A stretch of 64,000 nt of DNA from Micromonospora sp. M71_S20. Lineage in GTDB: Bacteria > Actinomycetota > Actinomycetes > Mycobacteriales > Micromonosporaceae. Each line of letters starts with the position of its first letter. Positions within the stretch are counted from its first letter, which is position 1. The DNA is taken from positions 1-64,000 of the forward strand of contig NZ_RCCV01000001.1 of NCBI RefSeq assembly GCF_003664255.1, in the 5' to 3' direction. The translations under genes and the position numbers were made by a program. Positions 7,881 through 19,681 of this stretch are shown piece by piece. Below the pieces are notes generated by a model that saw only the letters and a program-made list of their open reading frames with translations, was not told where the DNA came from and searched no databases.

Positions 7881-7900
7881 ATATTTGACGAGTCAACTAT
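7881..7900. promoter_or_regulatory. MarR-like inverted-repeat operator
   Basis: Minus strand ATAGTTGAC-TC-GTCAAATAT: two nine-base arms with one mismatch around two bases. The core TTGAC-2-GTCAA is perfect. It is AT-rich in a very GC-rich setting and TTGACT can also act as the -35 of the oxidoreductase promoter, so a bound repressor would block polymerase. The regulator is not in the window. Confidence 0.5.
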
Positions 7901-7985
7901 TCCGCCGCCGGAGGCACCGCCGGTGGCCGCCGTCACGCCCGTCACGCCGTCCGCGTCGATCGCGCGGCGGGTACCCCCGGCCAGG

Positions 7986-8618
7986 TCAACGGCTACGCGG
8001 CACGTGCCGGCGGTAGGCGCTCACGGTCGGGTCGCCGGCGATCCAGAACCGCCACGGCACGTCGTGCGCCCCGGTCACGCCCACCCGGGGCCCGGCGGCG
8101 ACCGCGTCCGCGGGCACCGGGGCGTCGGCCGGGCCCAGGCGGACGGGGCCGTCGCCGAGCAGCCAGCGGCCGTAGGCGCTCCGGTCGATGCCCAGCGCCG
8201 CGCAGAGCCGGGCGGGCCCGCGCGCCAGGTCGACGTTCCGGCGTACGGCGGGGCGCCTCACCCGGGCCGCCTCGACGCCGTCGACCACCTCGCCGGCGCG
8301 CAGCAGCACCGCCGAGGCCTCCCCGTCGGGCCCGGTGACGACGTTCATGCACCAGTGCATGCCGTAGGTGAAGTAGACGTAGGCGTGCCCCGCCGGGCCG
8401 AACATGACCGCGTTGCGCGGGGTGCGGCCCCGGTGCGCGTGCGAGGCCGGGTCACCGGCCGTCCCGGCGTACGCCTCGACCTCGGTGATCCGGACGGTCA
8501 CGTCGCCGGCGGTCAGCCGGCAGCCGAGCAGGCCCCGGGCGGCCGGCACCACCGGGCCGGCGAGCAGGTCGGCCAGCCCCGCGAGATCGGCGGGACGGCG
8601 GTCGGAGTACGCCACCAC
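7986..8618 (-). CDS. DNA-3-methyladenine glycosylase (AAG/MPG type)
   Basis: Base-excision repair glycosylase of the alkyladenine (AAG/MPG) fold. Visible signatures: [40 protein letters not shown] (catalytic Glu in EVEAY), [20 protein letters not shown], and [15 protein letters not shown]. About 210 residues, normal for bacterial members. Two GTG starts are possible, 8624 and 8618. A promoter with -35 TTGCCC and -10 TAGGGT (minus strand, -10 at 8626-8631) would place transcription start at 8618, so I use that codon and a leaderless mRNA. Single-gene unit. Confidence 0.92.
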   Translation of the reverse strand: MVAYSDRRPADLAGLADLLAGPVVPAARGLLGCRLTAGDVTVRITEVEAYAGTAGDPASHAHRGRTPRNAVMFGPAGHAYVYFTYGMHWCMNVVTGPDGEASAVLLRAGEVVDGVEAARVRRPAVRRNVDLARGPARLCAALGIDRSAYGRWLLGDGPVRLGPADAPVPADAVAAGPRVGVTGAHDVPWRFWIAGDPTVSAYRRHVPRSR

Positions 8619-8625
8619 GAGCACG

Positions 8626-8631
8626 ACCCTA
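8626..8631 (-). promoter_or_regulatory. promoter -10 of the 3-methyladenine glycosylase gene
   Basis: TAGGGT on the minus strand with TTGCCC 16 bases upstream. It leaves no room for a leader before GTG 8618 and would exclude the GTG at 8624. Confidence 0.45.
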
Positions 8632-8752
8632 TCCGGCCCCTGGGACGGGGCAACCCGACCCGGATGCGGGCACGGCCGGAATGTTTCACCGGCCCCCGGC
8701 TGTGTGGGAGCGGAAGCACGATGCCACGGGCCTCACTCCACGCGGGGGCGGG

Positions 8753-9721
8753 TCACTCGGGGACCGGCAGCTCCGGCACGTCGGACTTCCTCGCCAGCAG
8801 GGGCGAGTGCTTTCGCAGGTGGCGGATCCCCCACTCCAGGTCCAGGGTCGGACGGGTGGGGCCGGCGTCGCCGTGGTGGGCCGCCAGCAGGTCCCTGACC
8901 CCGATGAACAGCCACGCCCAGAAGACCGGCCGCACCAGCCTCCACTCGACGTCGGACAGGGGCCGCACCTCGTCGTAGCCGACGAGGACGTCGTCGTGGT
9001 ATCCGCGCCAGGACAACGCGAAGTCGGCCACCTGGTAGGTGTGGTGGGTCGCCTCGAAGTCGAGCAGGCCGGTCAACCGCCCGTGGTCGTAGAGGAGGTT
9101 CCAGGGCGTGAAGTCACCGTGGATCACGCTGTGGGGCACGTCCGGGGCGGGCAGGGCGGCGAGCCACTCCACCGCCGCGTCGCGGCAGGCCCGTAGGATC
9201 CGTCCCTCGTCCGGGCGGGCCCGCTCGTGCACCCGTAGCCAGCGGTCCAGCTCCGGGTCGGCCACCAGCTCGGCGGGACCGGTGAACCCGCCCCGCTGGT
9301 CGGTGATGCCGGTGGCGGACGCGGACGCGTCCAGCTCGGCGAGCAGCCGCCCACGGGCACGTCCCTCGATGGCCACGTCGGCACCGACCGGCCGCGTGGA
9401 CCGGCCGGGCAACCGGCGGAACAACACCCACGTGCCGTCGGGCCGCACCAGCGGCTCCTCGACCGGTTCCGGCGTCGGCCAGCCCTGTGCGCGCAGCGCC
9501 GCCGCGACCCGCAACGTGTAGGGCCAGTCCGGGAAGGACGGGCCAAAGTGCTTGACCACGAACGCCACATCGTTCCGGGTGACCTGCCACGTTCCGGTCA
9601 CGCGGTCGCCCAGCACCGGCCCCGGGGTCAGTCGCCAGTGCGCGCACACCTCGCGGTCGGGACCATGGCCGGGCCGGGACCGCTCCGCGCCGGTCGGCGC
9701 GCTCGTCGCCGCGTCGGTCAC
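8753..9721 (-). CDS. aminoglycoside phosphotransferase (APH)-like kinase
   Basis: 322-residue protein of the APH/choline-kinase superfamily. The nucleotide-binding N-lobe is around TWQVTRNDVAFVVKHFG. The catalytic loop is VIHGDFTPWNLLYDHGRLTG (HGDxxxxN), and the Mg2+ site is LLDFEATHHTYQVADFALSW (D-F-E in place of DxD). Substrate unknown; resistance should not be assumed. I prefer GTG 9721 because GGGGGAG lies eight bases upstream; the frame is open 49 codons further, to 9868. Divergent from the HTH gene at 9922. Confidence 0.85.
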   Translation of the reverse strand: MTDAATSAPTGAERSRPGHGPDREVCAHWRLTPGPVLGDRVTGTWQVTRNDVAFVVKHFGPSFPDWPYTLRVAAALRAQGWPTPEPVEEPLVRPDGTWVLFRRLPGRSTRPVGADVAIEGRARGRLLAELDASASATGITDQRGGFTGPAELVADPELDRWLRVHERARPDEGRILRACRDAAVEWLAALPAPDVPHSVIHGDFTPWNLLYDHGRLTGLLDFEATHHTYQVADFALSWRGYHDDVLVGYDEVRPLSDVEWRLVRPVFWAWLFIGVRDLLAAHHGDAGPTRPTLDLEWGIRHLRKHSPLLARKSDVPELPVPE

Positions 9722-9881
9722 CTGCCGCACTCCCCCGTTGGACCGTCCGGATGGGTCGCGGTCGGCGGCGGCTGACCGCGTCGCGCCACGGCTCATCGTG
9801 CCAGAACCGGACGGGCCGCACCGCCCCGGCGAGCGGCGAACCGCCGCAGATGCGCCCTCCGACAGCACGGACGCATCAACG

Positions 9882-9895
9882 AGTTGTTGACAACT
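9882..9895. promoter_or_regulatory. perfect palindrome overlapping the -35 of the HTH gene
   Basis: AGTTGT-TG-ACAACT, a perfect 14-base inverted repeat that includes most of the -35 hexamer TTGACA (9887-9892). A protein bound here would shut the promoter, possibly the HTH protein itself. Confidence 0.45.
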
Positions 9896-9915
9896 GAACG
9901 TTGATGGAATGTACT
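9887..9915 (+). promoter_or_regulatory. promoter for the HTH gene (leaderless)
   Basis: TTGACA (9887-9892), 17-base spacer, TGTACT (9910-9915), then six bases to ATG 9922. The strongest sigma-70-type -35 in the window. Confidence 0.65.
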
Positions 9916-9921
9916 CGGGGC

Positions 9922-10338
9922 ATGACCGACTCCTTCACCGGTCCCGACCCGAGCCGGGCCAGGGCCCACCGCACCTACGAGGCGCTGCACCGGATCACCG
10001 AGCGGCACGCCGGCACCGAGGCGCGCCGCCGCCGGCACACCAACCCCTACATGCCGGACGCCTACGAGGCGGTCGCGCTGGTCACCGCCCTGGCCGCCGG
10101 CGGAGCCGAGGCCGAGCCCGACGAGGAGCCCGTCGACGACGCGGACCTCGTCGCGGCGCTCACCCTCGTCCCACACCTGCGCGCCGAGATCGACGTGATG
10201 GAGGCGGGGCTGTTCACGCTGGCCCGCAGCCGCGGACTGACCTGGCAGCAGATCGCGTACGGGCTGGGGCTGGGCAGCGCGCAGGCCGCCAAGCAGCGCT
10301 TCGAACGGCTCTCCGCCCGCACCGCCACCACCGGATGA
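9922..10338 (+). CDS. HTH-containing hypothetical protein
   Basis: 138 residues, mostly helical. The C-terminal part GLTWQQIAYGLGLGSAQAAK followed by QRFERL looks like a helix-turn-helix (recognition helix about 115-130). An acidic segment (AEAEPDEEPVDDADLV) sits at about 70-85. Probably a small DNA-binding protein; target unknown. Starts at 9904 or earlier would place the promoter inside the gene, so ATG 9922 with a leaderless mRNA is preferred. The palindrome over its -35 makes autoregulation plausible. Confidence 0.75.
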   Translation: MTDSFTGPDPSRARAHRTYEALHRITERHAGTEARRRRHTNPYMPDAYEAVALVTALAAGGAEAEPDEEPVDDADLVAALTLVPHLRAEIDVMEAGLFTLARSRGLTWQQIAYGLGLGSAQAAKQRFERLSARTATTG

Positions 10339-10388
10339 CGCCGCCGATGGACGAGACTGGGCGCGGGATCGGTGTCGAGGAGGACGCG

Positions 10389-10745
10389 ATGACGCGCGAG
10401 GAGATGCTGGCGTACTGCCTGGGGAAGCCGGGGGCCTGGCTGGACCAGCCGTGGGAGGGCGACGAGGTGGTGAAGGTCGGCAGCCGGATCTTCGCCTTCC
10501 TCGGCTCCGCCGGCGGCGACGAGCCGACCGTCGGGGTGAAGTGCGGCCCGAGCCGGGAGGTGGCCGACGAGTGGCTGCACCGGCACCCGGGCGACGCGCG
10601 GCCGTCGCCGTACATCGGGCGCGCCGGCTGGAACACGCTGCGCCTGGCCGGCGGGATCGACGAGGAGGAGCTGATCGAGGCGGTCGACGGGTCGTACGAC
10701 GCGGTGGTGGCGAAGCTGCCGAAGCGGGAGCGCCCGGCGGGCTGA
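10389..10745 (+). CDS. MmcQ/YjbR family protein
   Basis: 118-residue protein of the MmcQ/YjbR (CyaY-fold) DNA-binding-like family. Typical pieces: MLAYCLGKPGAWLDQPWEGD, KVGSRIFAFLGSAGGDEPTV, and PSPYIGRAGWNTLRLAGGID (P-Y-x-x-x-x-W-N-T-L). ATG 10389 follows GAGGAGG. It begins 50 bases after the HTH gene on the same strand and may be co-transcribed. Biochemical role unknown. Confidence 0.88.
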   Translation: MTREEMLAYCLGKPGAWLDQPWEGDEVVKVGSRIFAFLGSAGGDEPTVGVKCGPSREVADEWLHRHPGDARPSPYIGRAGWNTLRLAGGIDEEELIEAVDGSYDAVVAKLPKRERPAG

Positions 10746-10780
10746 TCCCCGCGCGACGCCGGCGGCGCCGCGCGGAGATC
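10744..10780. terminator. hairpin between convergent yjbR-like gene and argH
   Basis: GATCCCCGCGCG pairs with CGCGCGGAGATC (one mismatch) around a GC-rich loop, between the two convergent stops. Likely end of the arginine operon. Confidence 0.55.
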
Positions 10781-10786
10781 GGCGAC

Positions 10787-12262
10787 TCAGCGGGGCACGA
10801 CCCGCTCGGCGGCCCACTCCCGCCAGCCGGCGAGTTTGTCGGCGGCGGTGGCGAGCTGGTCGGCGACCGGCCCGGGACCGGTCGAGCCGGGCGTGATCCG
10901 GGCGGCGAGCGCCGAGCGGACCGAGAGCACGTCGCGCACCGACGGGTCGAGGTGCTCGCTGACCGCCGCGAGGTCGTCGTCGCTGACCTCGTCGAGGGCG
11001 CAGTCGCGGGCCACGCAGAGCGCCACCAGCTTCCCGGTGATCTCGTGCGCGTCGCGGAACGGCACGTTGCGGCGCACCAGCCAGTCCGCGACCTCGGTGG
11101 CGAGGGAGAAGCCGACCGGCGCGGCGGCGACGAGGCGGTCGGCGCGCACGGTCATCGTGGAGATCATCCCGGCGAGCGCCGGCAGCAGCAGCTCCAGGGT
11201 GTCGACCGCGTCGAAGGCCGGCTCCTTGTCCTCCTGCATGTCCCGGTCGTAGCTCATGGGCAGGCCCTTGAGCATGGTGAGCACGCTCATCAGCCCGCCG
11301 ACGAGCCGGCCGGACTTGCCCCGGGCCAGCTCGGCGATGTCCGCGTTCTTCTTCTGCGGCATGATCGACGAACCGGTGGCGAACGCGTCGTCCAGCTCCA
11401 CCCAGCCGAACTCCTGCGAGGTCCAGAGCACCACCTCCTCGCCGAGGCGGGACAGGTGCACCCCGATCATCGCGGTGACGAACAGGAACTCCGCGACAAA
11501 GTCCCGGTCGGCGACCGCGTCCATCGAGTTGGCGAAGGACGTGCGGAAGCCCAGCTCCTTGGAGACGGCCACCGGGTCCAGCGGCAGGCCGGAGCCGGCG
11601 AGCGCGCCCGCGCCGAGCGGACTGATCGCCGTGCGGTGGTCCCAGTCGCTCAGCCGCTCCAGGTCGCGCAGCAGCGGCTGCACGTGGGCCAGCAGCCAGT
11701 GCCCGAACGTGACCGGCTGGGCGTGCTGCAGGTGCGTCATGCCGGGTGCGGCGGTCTCCACGTGCCGCTCGGCCTGCTCGACCAGGGCCTCGGCCAGCTC
11801 GACCAGCCGACCGGCCACGCCCCGGGCGTGGTCGCGCAGGTAGAGCCGCAGGTCGGTGGCGACCTGGTCGTTGCGGGACCGGCCGGCGCGCAGCTTGCCG
11901 CCGAGGCTGCCGAGCCGCTCCAGCAGGCCGCGCTCCAGGGCGGTGTGCACGTCCTCGTCGTCGACCGTGGGACGGAACTGCCCGGAGGCGCAGGCGGCCT
12001 CCAGGTCGTCGAGGGCGGCGAGGATCCGGCCCAGTTCCTCCGGGTCGAGCAGGCCGGCCCCGGCGAGCACCCGGGCGTGCGCCCGGGACGCCGCGATGTC
12101 GTACGGGGCCAGCCGCCAGTCGAACTGCACGCTCACCGACAGTCGGGCCAGGGCCTCGGCGGGGCCACCGGCGAAGCGGCCGCCCCAGAGGCTCGTGCGG
12201 TTGGTGGCGGCACTGTTCTCGGTCAGGCTCTTGTCGTCCACGCCGCCCATTGTGGTGCCCAT
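10787..12262 (-). CDS. argH: argininosuccinate lyase
   Basis: Last step of arginine synthesis: argininosuccinate to arginine plus fumarate. 491 residues, a little longer than usual because of about 25 extra N-terminal residues before SLWGGRFAGGPAEALARLSV. The fumarase/ASL signature GSSIMPQKKNADIAELARGK is intact, as is the MTHLQHAQPVTFGHWLLAHV segment with its catalytic His. ATG 12262 has GGGAGG nine bases upstream; a second ATG at 12250 is possible. Last gene of the operon, two bases after argG. Confidence 0.97.
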   Translation of the reverse strand: MGTTMGGVDDKSLTENSAATNRTSLWGGRFAGGPAEALARLSVSVQFDWRLAPYDIAASRAHARVLAGAGLLDPEELGRILAALDDLEAACASGQFRPTVDDEDVHTALERGLLERLGSLGGKLRAGRSRNDQVATDLRLYLRDHARGVAGRLVELAEALVEQAERHVETAAPGMTHLQHAQPVTFGHWLLAHVQPLLRDLERLSDWDHRTAISPLGAGALAGSGLPLDPVAVSKELGFRTSFANSMDAVADRDFVAEFLFVTAMIGVHLSRLGEEVVLWTSQEFGWVELDDAFATGSSIMPQKKNADIAELARGKSGRLVGGLMSVLTMLKGLPMSYDRDMQEDKEPAFDAVDTLELLLPALAGMISTMTVRADRLVAAAPVGFSLATEVADWLVRRNVPFRDAHEITGKLVALCVARDCALDEVSDDDLAAVSEHLDPSVRDVLSVRSALAARITPGSTGPGPVADQLATAADKLAGWREWAAERVVPR

Positions 12263-12264
12263 GG

Positions 12265-13466
12265 TCAGCAGCCTCCCAGCCGGGCGTCCCGCGCGGCGGC
12301 CATCTTGCTGGGCAGGCCCCAGAGCTGCACGAAGCCCTTCGCCAGGGACTGGTCGAAGGTGTCCCCCGTGTCGTAGGTGGCCATGCCGAAGTCGTAGAGG
12401 CTGGCCTCGGAGCGGCGTCCGGTGACGGTGGCCCGGCCGCCGTGCAGGGTCAGCCGCACCTCGCCGGTGACGTGCCGCTGCGCGTCGTCGATGAACGCGT
12501 CCAGCGAGCGCTTCAGCGGCGAGAACCAGAGGCCGTCGTAGACAAGCTCGCCCCAGCGCTGGTCGACGCCACGCTTGAACCGGGCCAGGTCCCGCTCCAC
12601 GGTCACCGCCTCCAACTCCTGGTGGGCGGTGATCAGCGCGATCGCGCCGGGCGCCTCGTACACCTCGCGGCTCTTGATGCCGACGAGGCGGTCCTCGACC
12701 ATGTCGAGCCGGCCGACGCCCTGGGCGCCGGCGCGCCGGTTGAGCTCCAGGATCGCCTGGTACGGGGTGACGGTCTCGCCGTCGATCGCCACCGGGACGC
12801 CGGCGTCGAAGGTGATCACGACCTCGTCGGCGTCGCGCTCCTGCGTCGGGTCGGAGGTGTACGAGTAGAGGTCCTCGACCGGGCCGTTCCAGATGTCCTC
12901 CAGGAAGCCCGTCTCGACGGCGCGGCCCCACAGGTTCTGGTCGATGGAGTACGGGGACTTCGCCGACACGTCGATCGGCAGCCCCTTCTCCTCGGCGAAG
13001 GCGATCGCCTTGTCCCGGGTCCAGGCGTAGTCCCGGGCCGGCGCGACGATCTTGAGGTCGGGGGCGAGCGCGCCGAGGCCGACCTCGAAGCGGACCTGGT
13101 CGTTGCCCTTGCCGGTGCAGCCGTGCGACACGATGGTGCCGCCGTGCCTGCGGGCCGCGGCCACCAGGTGCTTGACGATCAGCGGCCGGGACAGCGCGGA
13201 GACCAGCGGGTAACGGTCCATGTAGAGCGCGTTGGCGCGCACGGCCGGCAGGCAGTACTCGGCGGCGAACTCGTCGCGCGCGTCGACCACCTCGGACTCC
13301 ACGGCGCCGCAGTCCAGGGCGCGCTGCCGGATCGCGTCGAGGTCCTCGCCGCCCTGGCCGACGTCGACCGCCACCGCGATCACCTCGGCGCCGGTCCGGT
13401 CGGCCAGGTACGGGATGGCGACGGAGGTGTCGAGCCCTCCGGAGTAGGCGAGTACGACCCGCTCGG

Positions 13467-13470
<4 letters not shown>
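12265..13470 (-). CDS. argG: argininosuccinate synthase
   Basis: Joins citrulline and aspartate with ATP. 401 residues, the usual length. The N-terminal PP-loop [20 protein letters not shown] is intact, as are [20 protein letters not shown] and the [17 protein letters not shown] region. ATG 13470 overlaps the argR stop by four bases (ATGA). Confidence 0.98.
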
Positions 13471-16322
<2,852 letters not shown>

Positions 16323-16326
<4 letters not shown>

Positions 16327-17336
16327 GACTGCACAGAACCTTCCTCGTTCGCGACTGCGGGGCTTGGTCGCTCCGCTCCCGCACTCCTCGCGCTCACCGC
16401 ACCCTCTTCGTTCGCGACTGCGGGGCTTGGTCGCTCCGCTCCCGCACTCCTCGCGCTCACGACCATTGTTCCGAATCCTTCCGAGGTGAAGACCTCCAGC
16501 AGCGTGGAGTGGGCGACCCGGCCGTCGACGACGTGCGCGGCCGGCACGCCCTGCCGCACCGCCCGCAGGCACGCCTCCATCTTGGGGACCATGCCGCTGG
16601 ACAGCGACGGCAGCAGCGCCGCCAGCTCGTCGACGGTGATCTCGCTGATCAGGCTGTCGGTGTCGGGCCAGTCGGCGTAGAGACCCGGCACGTCGGTGAG
16701 GACGACCAGCTTGCGGGCGTCGAGGGCGACGGCCAGCGCGGCGGCGGCGGTGTCGGCGTTCAGGTTGTGCAGCACGCCGTCGGCGTCGGGCGCCACGGTG
16801 GAGATCACCGGGATGCGTCCGGCCCCGATCAGGTCGGTGACCGCCGAGACGTCGACCGACTCCACGTCGCCGACCTGCCCGACGTCGACCGGTTCCCCGT
16901 CCACGTACGCGGGCCGCCGCACGGCGGTGAACAGCCCGGCGTCCTCGCCGGAGAGGCCCACCGCGAACGGGCCGTGGGCGTTGATCAGGCCGACCAGTTC
17001 CCGGCCGACCTGGCCGACCAGGACCATCCGGACCACGTCCATCGCCTCCGGCGTGGTGACCCGCAGGCCGCCCCGGAACTCGCTGGCGATGCCCAGCCGG
17101 CCGAGCATGGCGGAGATCTGCGGGCCGCCCCCGTGCACCACGACCGGCCGCAGGCCGGCGTAGCGCAGGAAGACCATGTCGGCGGCGAAGGCGCGCTGAA
17201 GCTCGGGGTCGACCATGGCGTTGCCGCCGTACTTGACCACGACGGTCGAGCCGGAGAAGCGGGCCAGCCAGGGCAGCGCCTCGATCAGCGTGGCCGCCTT
17301 GACCTGGGCGCGGGTGAGGTCGGTGGAGAGGTTCAT
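16323..17336 (-). CDS. argB: acetylglutamate kinase with repeat-encoded C-terminal tail
   Basis: Phosphorylates N-acetylglutamate. 337 residues against about 300 usual. Signatures: [40 protein letters not shown], and GGMVPK-type [20 protein letters not shown]. The normal end is near [13 protein letters not shown]. After that, two tandem 63-base copies of a genome repeat are read in frame and add about 40 residues, each copy giving [22 protein letters not shown] 17336 overlaps the argJ stop. Confidence 0.96.
16335..16460 (-). repeat. two tandem 63-bp GTGAGCGCGAGG-type repeats fused to argB
   Basis: Copies at about 16335-16397 and 16398-16460, near identical. Minus strand each begins GTGAGCGCGAGGAGTGCGG and ends with GCGAACGAAGAGGGT. 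Same family as the copies at argC/argJ, pyrC/carA and pyrR/pyrB, but here the GTG is in frame with argB, so no stop intervenes. Period 63 bases (21 codons). Confidence 0.85.
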
Positions 17337-18505
17337 GTCGAGTAGGCCGAGTTCTCGTGCACGTACGCGTGGGACAGGTCGTTGGTCCAGATCGTGGCCT
17401 CGGCGGCACCGGCGTGCAGGTCGATCCGGATGGTGACGTCCCGGCCGGTCAGGTCGACCTTCGACCGGTCCTCGGCGGCGGCGCCGGAGCGGCACACCCA
17501 GACGCCGTTGACGGCGACGTCGACCGCGTCGGGCTCGAACGCGGCGGCGGTGGTGCCGACGGCGGCGAGGATCCGTCCCCAGTTCGGGTCGTTGCCGAAC
17601 AGCGCGGTCTTCACCAGGTTGTTGCGGGCCACCGACCGCCCCACCTCGACCGCGTCGCCCTCGCTCGCCGCGCCGACCACGTCGATGGCGATCTGCTTGG
17701 TGGCGCCCTCGGCGTCGGCGATGAGCTGCTGGGCCAGGTCGTGGGCGGCGGCGGTGACCGCGGCCGTCAGCTCGGCCTGGGTCGGGGCGATGCCGCTCGC
17801 GCCGCTGGCCAGCAGCAGCACCGTGTCGTTGGTCGACATGCAGCCGTCGGAGTCGATCCGGTCGAAGGTGACCCGGCACGCCTCCCGCAGGGCGGCGTCG
17901 AGGGCCTCGGGCCCAGCCACCGCGTCCGTGGTCAGCACGCAGAGCATGGTGGCCATCGCCGGGGCGAGCATGCCGGCGCCCTTCGCCATGCCCCCGACGG
18001 TCCAGCCGCTCCCCCGGGCCACCGCGGTCTTGGGCCGGGTGTCCGTGGTCATGATGGCCTCGGCGGCCGCCGCGCCGCCGTCGCGCGACAGCCGGCGGAT
18101 CGCCGAGCGTACGCCGGGGAGCAGCTTCTGCATCGGCAGCCGTTCGCCGATCAGCCCCGTCGAGCAGACCGCCACGTCGGCGGCGCCCAGCATCAGCCGT
18201 GCGCTGGCCCCGGTGAGCGCGGCGGCGGTGTGCTCGGCCGTGGCGTGGGTGTCCTGGAAGCCGGCCGGGCCCGTGCAGGCGTTGGCGCCGCCGGAGTTGA
18301 GCACCACGGCGCGGGCGACGCCGCCGCGTACCACCTGCTGGGTCCAGAGCACCGGCGCGGCCTTGACCCGGTTGGCGGTGAAAACGCCGGCGACACCGGC
18401 GTCCGGGCCGTCGTTGACGACCAGCGCGACGTCGCTCGCGCCGCTGGTCTTGAGCCCGGCGGCCACCCCGGCCGCCCGGAACCCCCGCGGAGTCGTGACA
18501 CTCAC
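17333..18505 (-). CDS. argJ: bifunctional ornithine acetyltransferase / N-acetylglutamate synthase
   Basis: Recycles acetyl from N-acetylornithine to glutamate. 390 residues. The autocleavage site is in [20 protein letters not shown], where the Thr of ATML becomes the nucleophile of the beta chain. Other family segments: [18 protein letters not shown] [19 protein letters not shown] and [23 protein letters not shown] 18505; its first bases overlap the stop of a repeat-encoded mini-gene (GTGA). Presence of argJ means the cyclic acetyl pathway is used. Confidence 0.97.
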   Translation of the reverse strand: MSVTTPRGFRAAGVAAGLKTSGASDVALVVNDGPDAGVAGVFTANRVKAAPVLWTQQVVRGGVARAVVLNSGGANACTGPAGFQDTHATAEHTAAALTGASARLMLGAADVAVCSTGLIGERLPMQKLLPGVRSAIRRLSRDGGAAAAEAIMTTDTRPKTAVARGSGWTVGGMAKGAGMLAPAMATMLCVLTTDAVAGPEALDAALREACRVTFDRIDSDGCMSTNDTVLLLASGASGIAPTQAELTAAVTAAAHDLAQQLIADAEGATKQIAIDVVGAASEGDAVEVGRSVARNNLVKTALFGNDPNWGRILAAVGTTAAAFEPDAVDVAVNGVWVCRSGAAAEDRSKVDLTGRDVTIRIDLHAGAAEATIWTNDLSHAYVHENSAYST

Positions 18506-18624
18506 GGCGCTACTCCTTCGTTCGCGACTGCGGGGCTCCGCCGCGCCGCACTCCTCGCGCTCACGGCGCTTACTCCTTCGTTCGCGACTGCGGGGCTCCG
18601 CTGCGCTGCACTCCTCGCGCTCAC
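18502..18624 (-). CDS. repeat-encoded 40-residue mini-gene linking argC to argJ
   Basis: Starts at GTG 18624, overlapping the argC stop (GTGA), and ends at a TGA (18502-18504) overlapping the argJ GTG. It is made of two 60-base copies of the repeat. Each begins SARSAA, then (Q/R)RSPAVANEG. Each copy ends in AACGAAGGAG, a good Shine-Dalgarno sequence, placed 8-9 bases before the next GTG. The peptide has no recognisable fold. Its likely value is to keep ribosomes moving from argC to argJ. It might not be a functional protein. Confidence 0.6.
   Translation of the reverse strand: MSARSAAQRSPAVANEGVSAVSARSAARRSPAVANEGVAP
18505..18624 (-). repeat. two tandem 60-bp GTGAGCGCGAGG-type repeats at argC/argJ
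   Basis: Copies at 18505-18564 and 18565-18624, differing at a few positions (GCAGCGCAGCGG versus GCGGCGCGGCGG). Core GCGAGGAGTGC...CGGAGCCCCGCAGTCGCG...AACGAAGGAGTA. Confidence 0.9.
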
Positions 18625-19622
18625 GGCGCCACGCCCCAGACGGACAGGCCCGTCGTCTCCGGCAGGCCGCACATGAGGTTGGCGTTCTGCACGGCCTGGC
18701 CGGCGGCGCCCTTGCCGAGGTTGTCCAGCGCGCTCAGCACGATCATCCGGCGGGAGTCGACGTCGACCGTGGCCTGCAGGTGGCAGGAGTTGGAGCCGAG
18801 GGTGGCGGCGGTGTGCGGCCAGGCCCCCTCCGGCAGGACGTGCACGAAGGGCGCGTCCGCGTACGCCTCGGCGAGCACCGCCCGCGGGTCGACGCCCCGG
18901 GCCGGCACGGCGGTCACCGTGGCGAGGATGCCCCGGGGCATCGGCGCGAGCACCGGCGTCAGCGACAGGCCGGTCGCGCCGGTGGCCTGCTTGATCTCCG
19001 GGACGTGCTGGTGGGTGCCCACGCGGTAGGGCGACAGGTCCCCCATCACCTCGCTGCCGAGCAGGTGCGGCTTGGCCGCCTTGCCGGCGCCGGAGGTGCC
19101 GGAGGCCGCGACGACCACCACGTCGGCCGGGGAGGCGGCGCCGGCGGCGATCAGCGGGGCGAGGGCCAGGATGATCGCGGCGGCGTAGCAGCCGGTGTTG
19201 GCGACCCGGGTGGCGCCGGCGATCAGCTCCCGCTGGCCGGGCAGCTCGGGCAGGCCGTATGTCCACGGCCCGGCGTGCGTGCCGCCGTAGTAGTTGGCCC
19301 AGGCGTACGGGTCGGCGAGGCGGTGGTCCGCGCCCAGGTCGACCACGCGCACCTCGGGCGGGAGCTGGGCGGCAAGGGCAGCCGACTGACCGTGCGGCAG
19401 GGCCAGGAAGACCAGGTCCGCGTCGGCCAGCGTCGCCGCGTCCGTCTCGCCGAGGACCATGTCCAGGCCGGCGAGCTGCGGGTGTACGACGTCGAGCCGG
19501 TGCCCCGCCTGGCTGTGCGCGGTGGCGGCGACCAGGTCGAACTCCGGGTGCCCGGCGACCAGGCGGATCAGCTCGCCCCCGGCGTAGCCGCTCGCCCCGG
19601 CGACCGCGACACGGATACTCAT
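18621..19622 (-). CDS. argC: N-acetyl-gamma-glutamyl-phosphate reductase
   Basis: First gene of the arginine operon; NADPH-dependent reduction of N-acetylglutamyl phosphate. 333 residues. The N-terminal Rossmann loop is VAVAGASGYAGGELIRLVAG. The catalytic Cys is in RVANTGCYAAAIILALAPLI, and the family histidine region is SPYRVGTHQHVPEIKQATG. GGAGG sits five bases before ATG 19622. Upstream are a -35/-10 pair and two ArgR-like palindromes. Confidence 0.97.
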   Translation of the reverse strand: MSIRVAVAGASGYAGGELIRLVAGHPEFDLVAATAHSQAGHRLDVVHPQLAGLDMVLGETDAATLADADLVFLALPHGQSAALAAQLPPEVRVVDLGADHRLADPYAWANYYGGTHAGPWTYGLPELPGQRELIAGATRVANTGCYAAAIILALAPLIAAGAASPADVVVVAASGTSGAGKAAKPHLLGSEVMGDLSPYRVGTHQHVPEIKQATGATGLSLTPVLAPMPRGILATVTAVPARGVDPRAVLAEAYADAPFVHVLPEGAWPHTAATLGSNSCHLQATVDVDSRRMIVLSALDNLGKGAAGQAVQNANLMCGLPETTGLSVWGVAP

Positions 19623-19632
19623 CCCCACCTCC

Positions 19633-19644
19633 GCATGACTATGC
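19633..19644. promoter_or_regulatory. ARG-box-like palindrome near the argC transcription start
   Basis: GCAT-GACT-ATGC, embedded in TGCATAGTCATGCG on the minus strand. It lies just downstream of the -10 box, where ArgR would block initiation. Confidence 0.5.
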
Positions 19645-19649
19645 AGAGG

Positions 19650-19679
19650 AGGCTAGCAAGCGACAGCGCCTCCCTGCAA
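19650..19679 (-). promoter_or_regulatory. promoter of the arginine operon
   Basis: Minus strand -35 TTGCAG (19674-19679), 18-base spacer, -10 TAGCCT (19650-19655). The start is about 25-35 bases before ATG 19622. Confidence 0.55.
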
Positions 19680-19681
19680 GT

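Noticed and set aside
8753..9721. Aminoglycoside resistance gene
   Set aside because: Only the general APH kinase fold is visible; many such proteins act on other substrates.
16335..16460. Tandem repeats considered as a CRISPR array
   Set aside because: Copies are directly adjacent without spacers and are translated.
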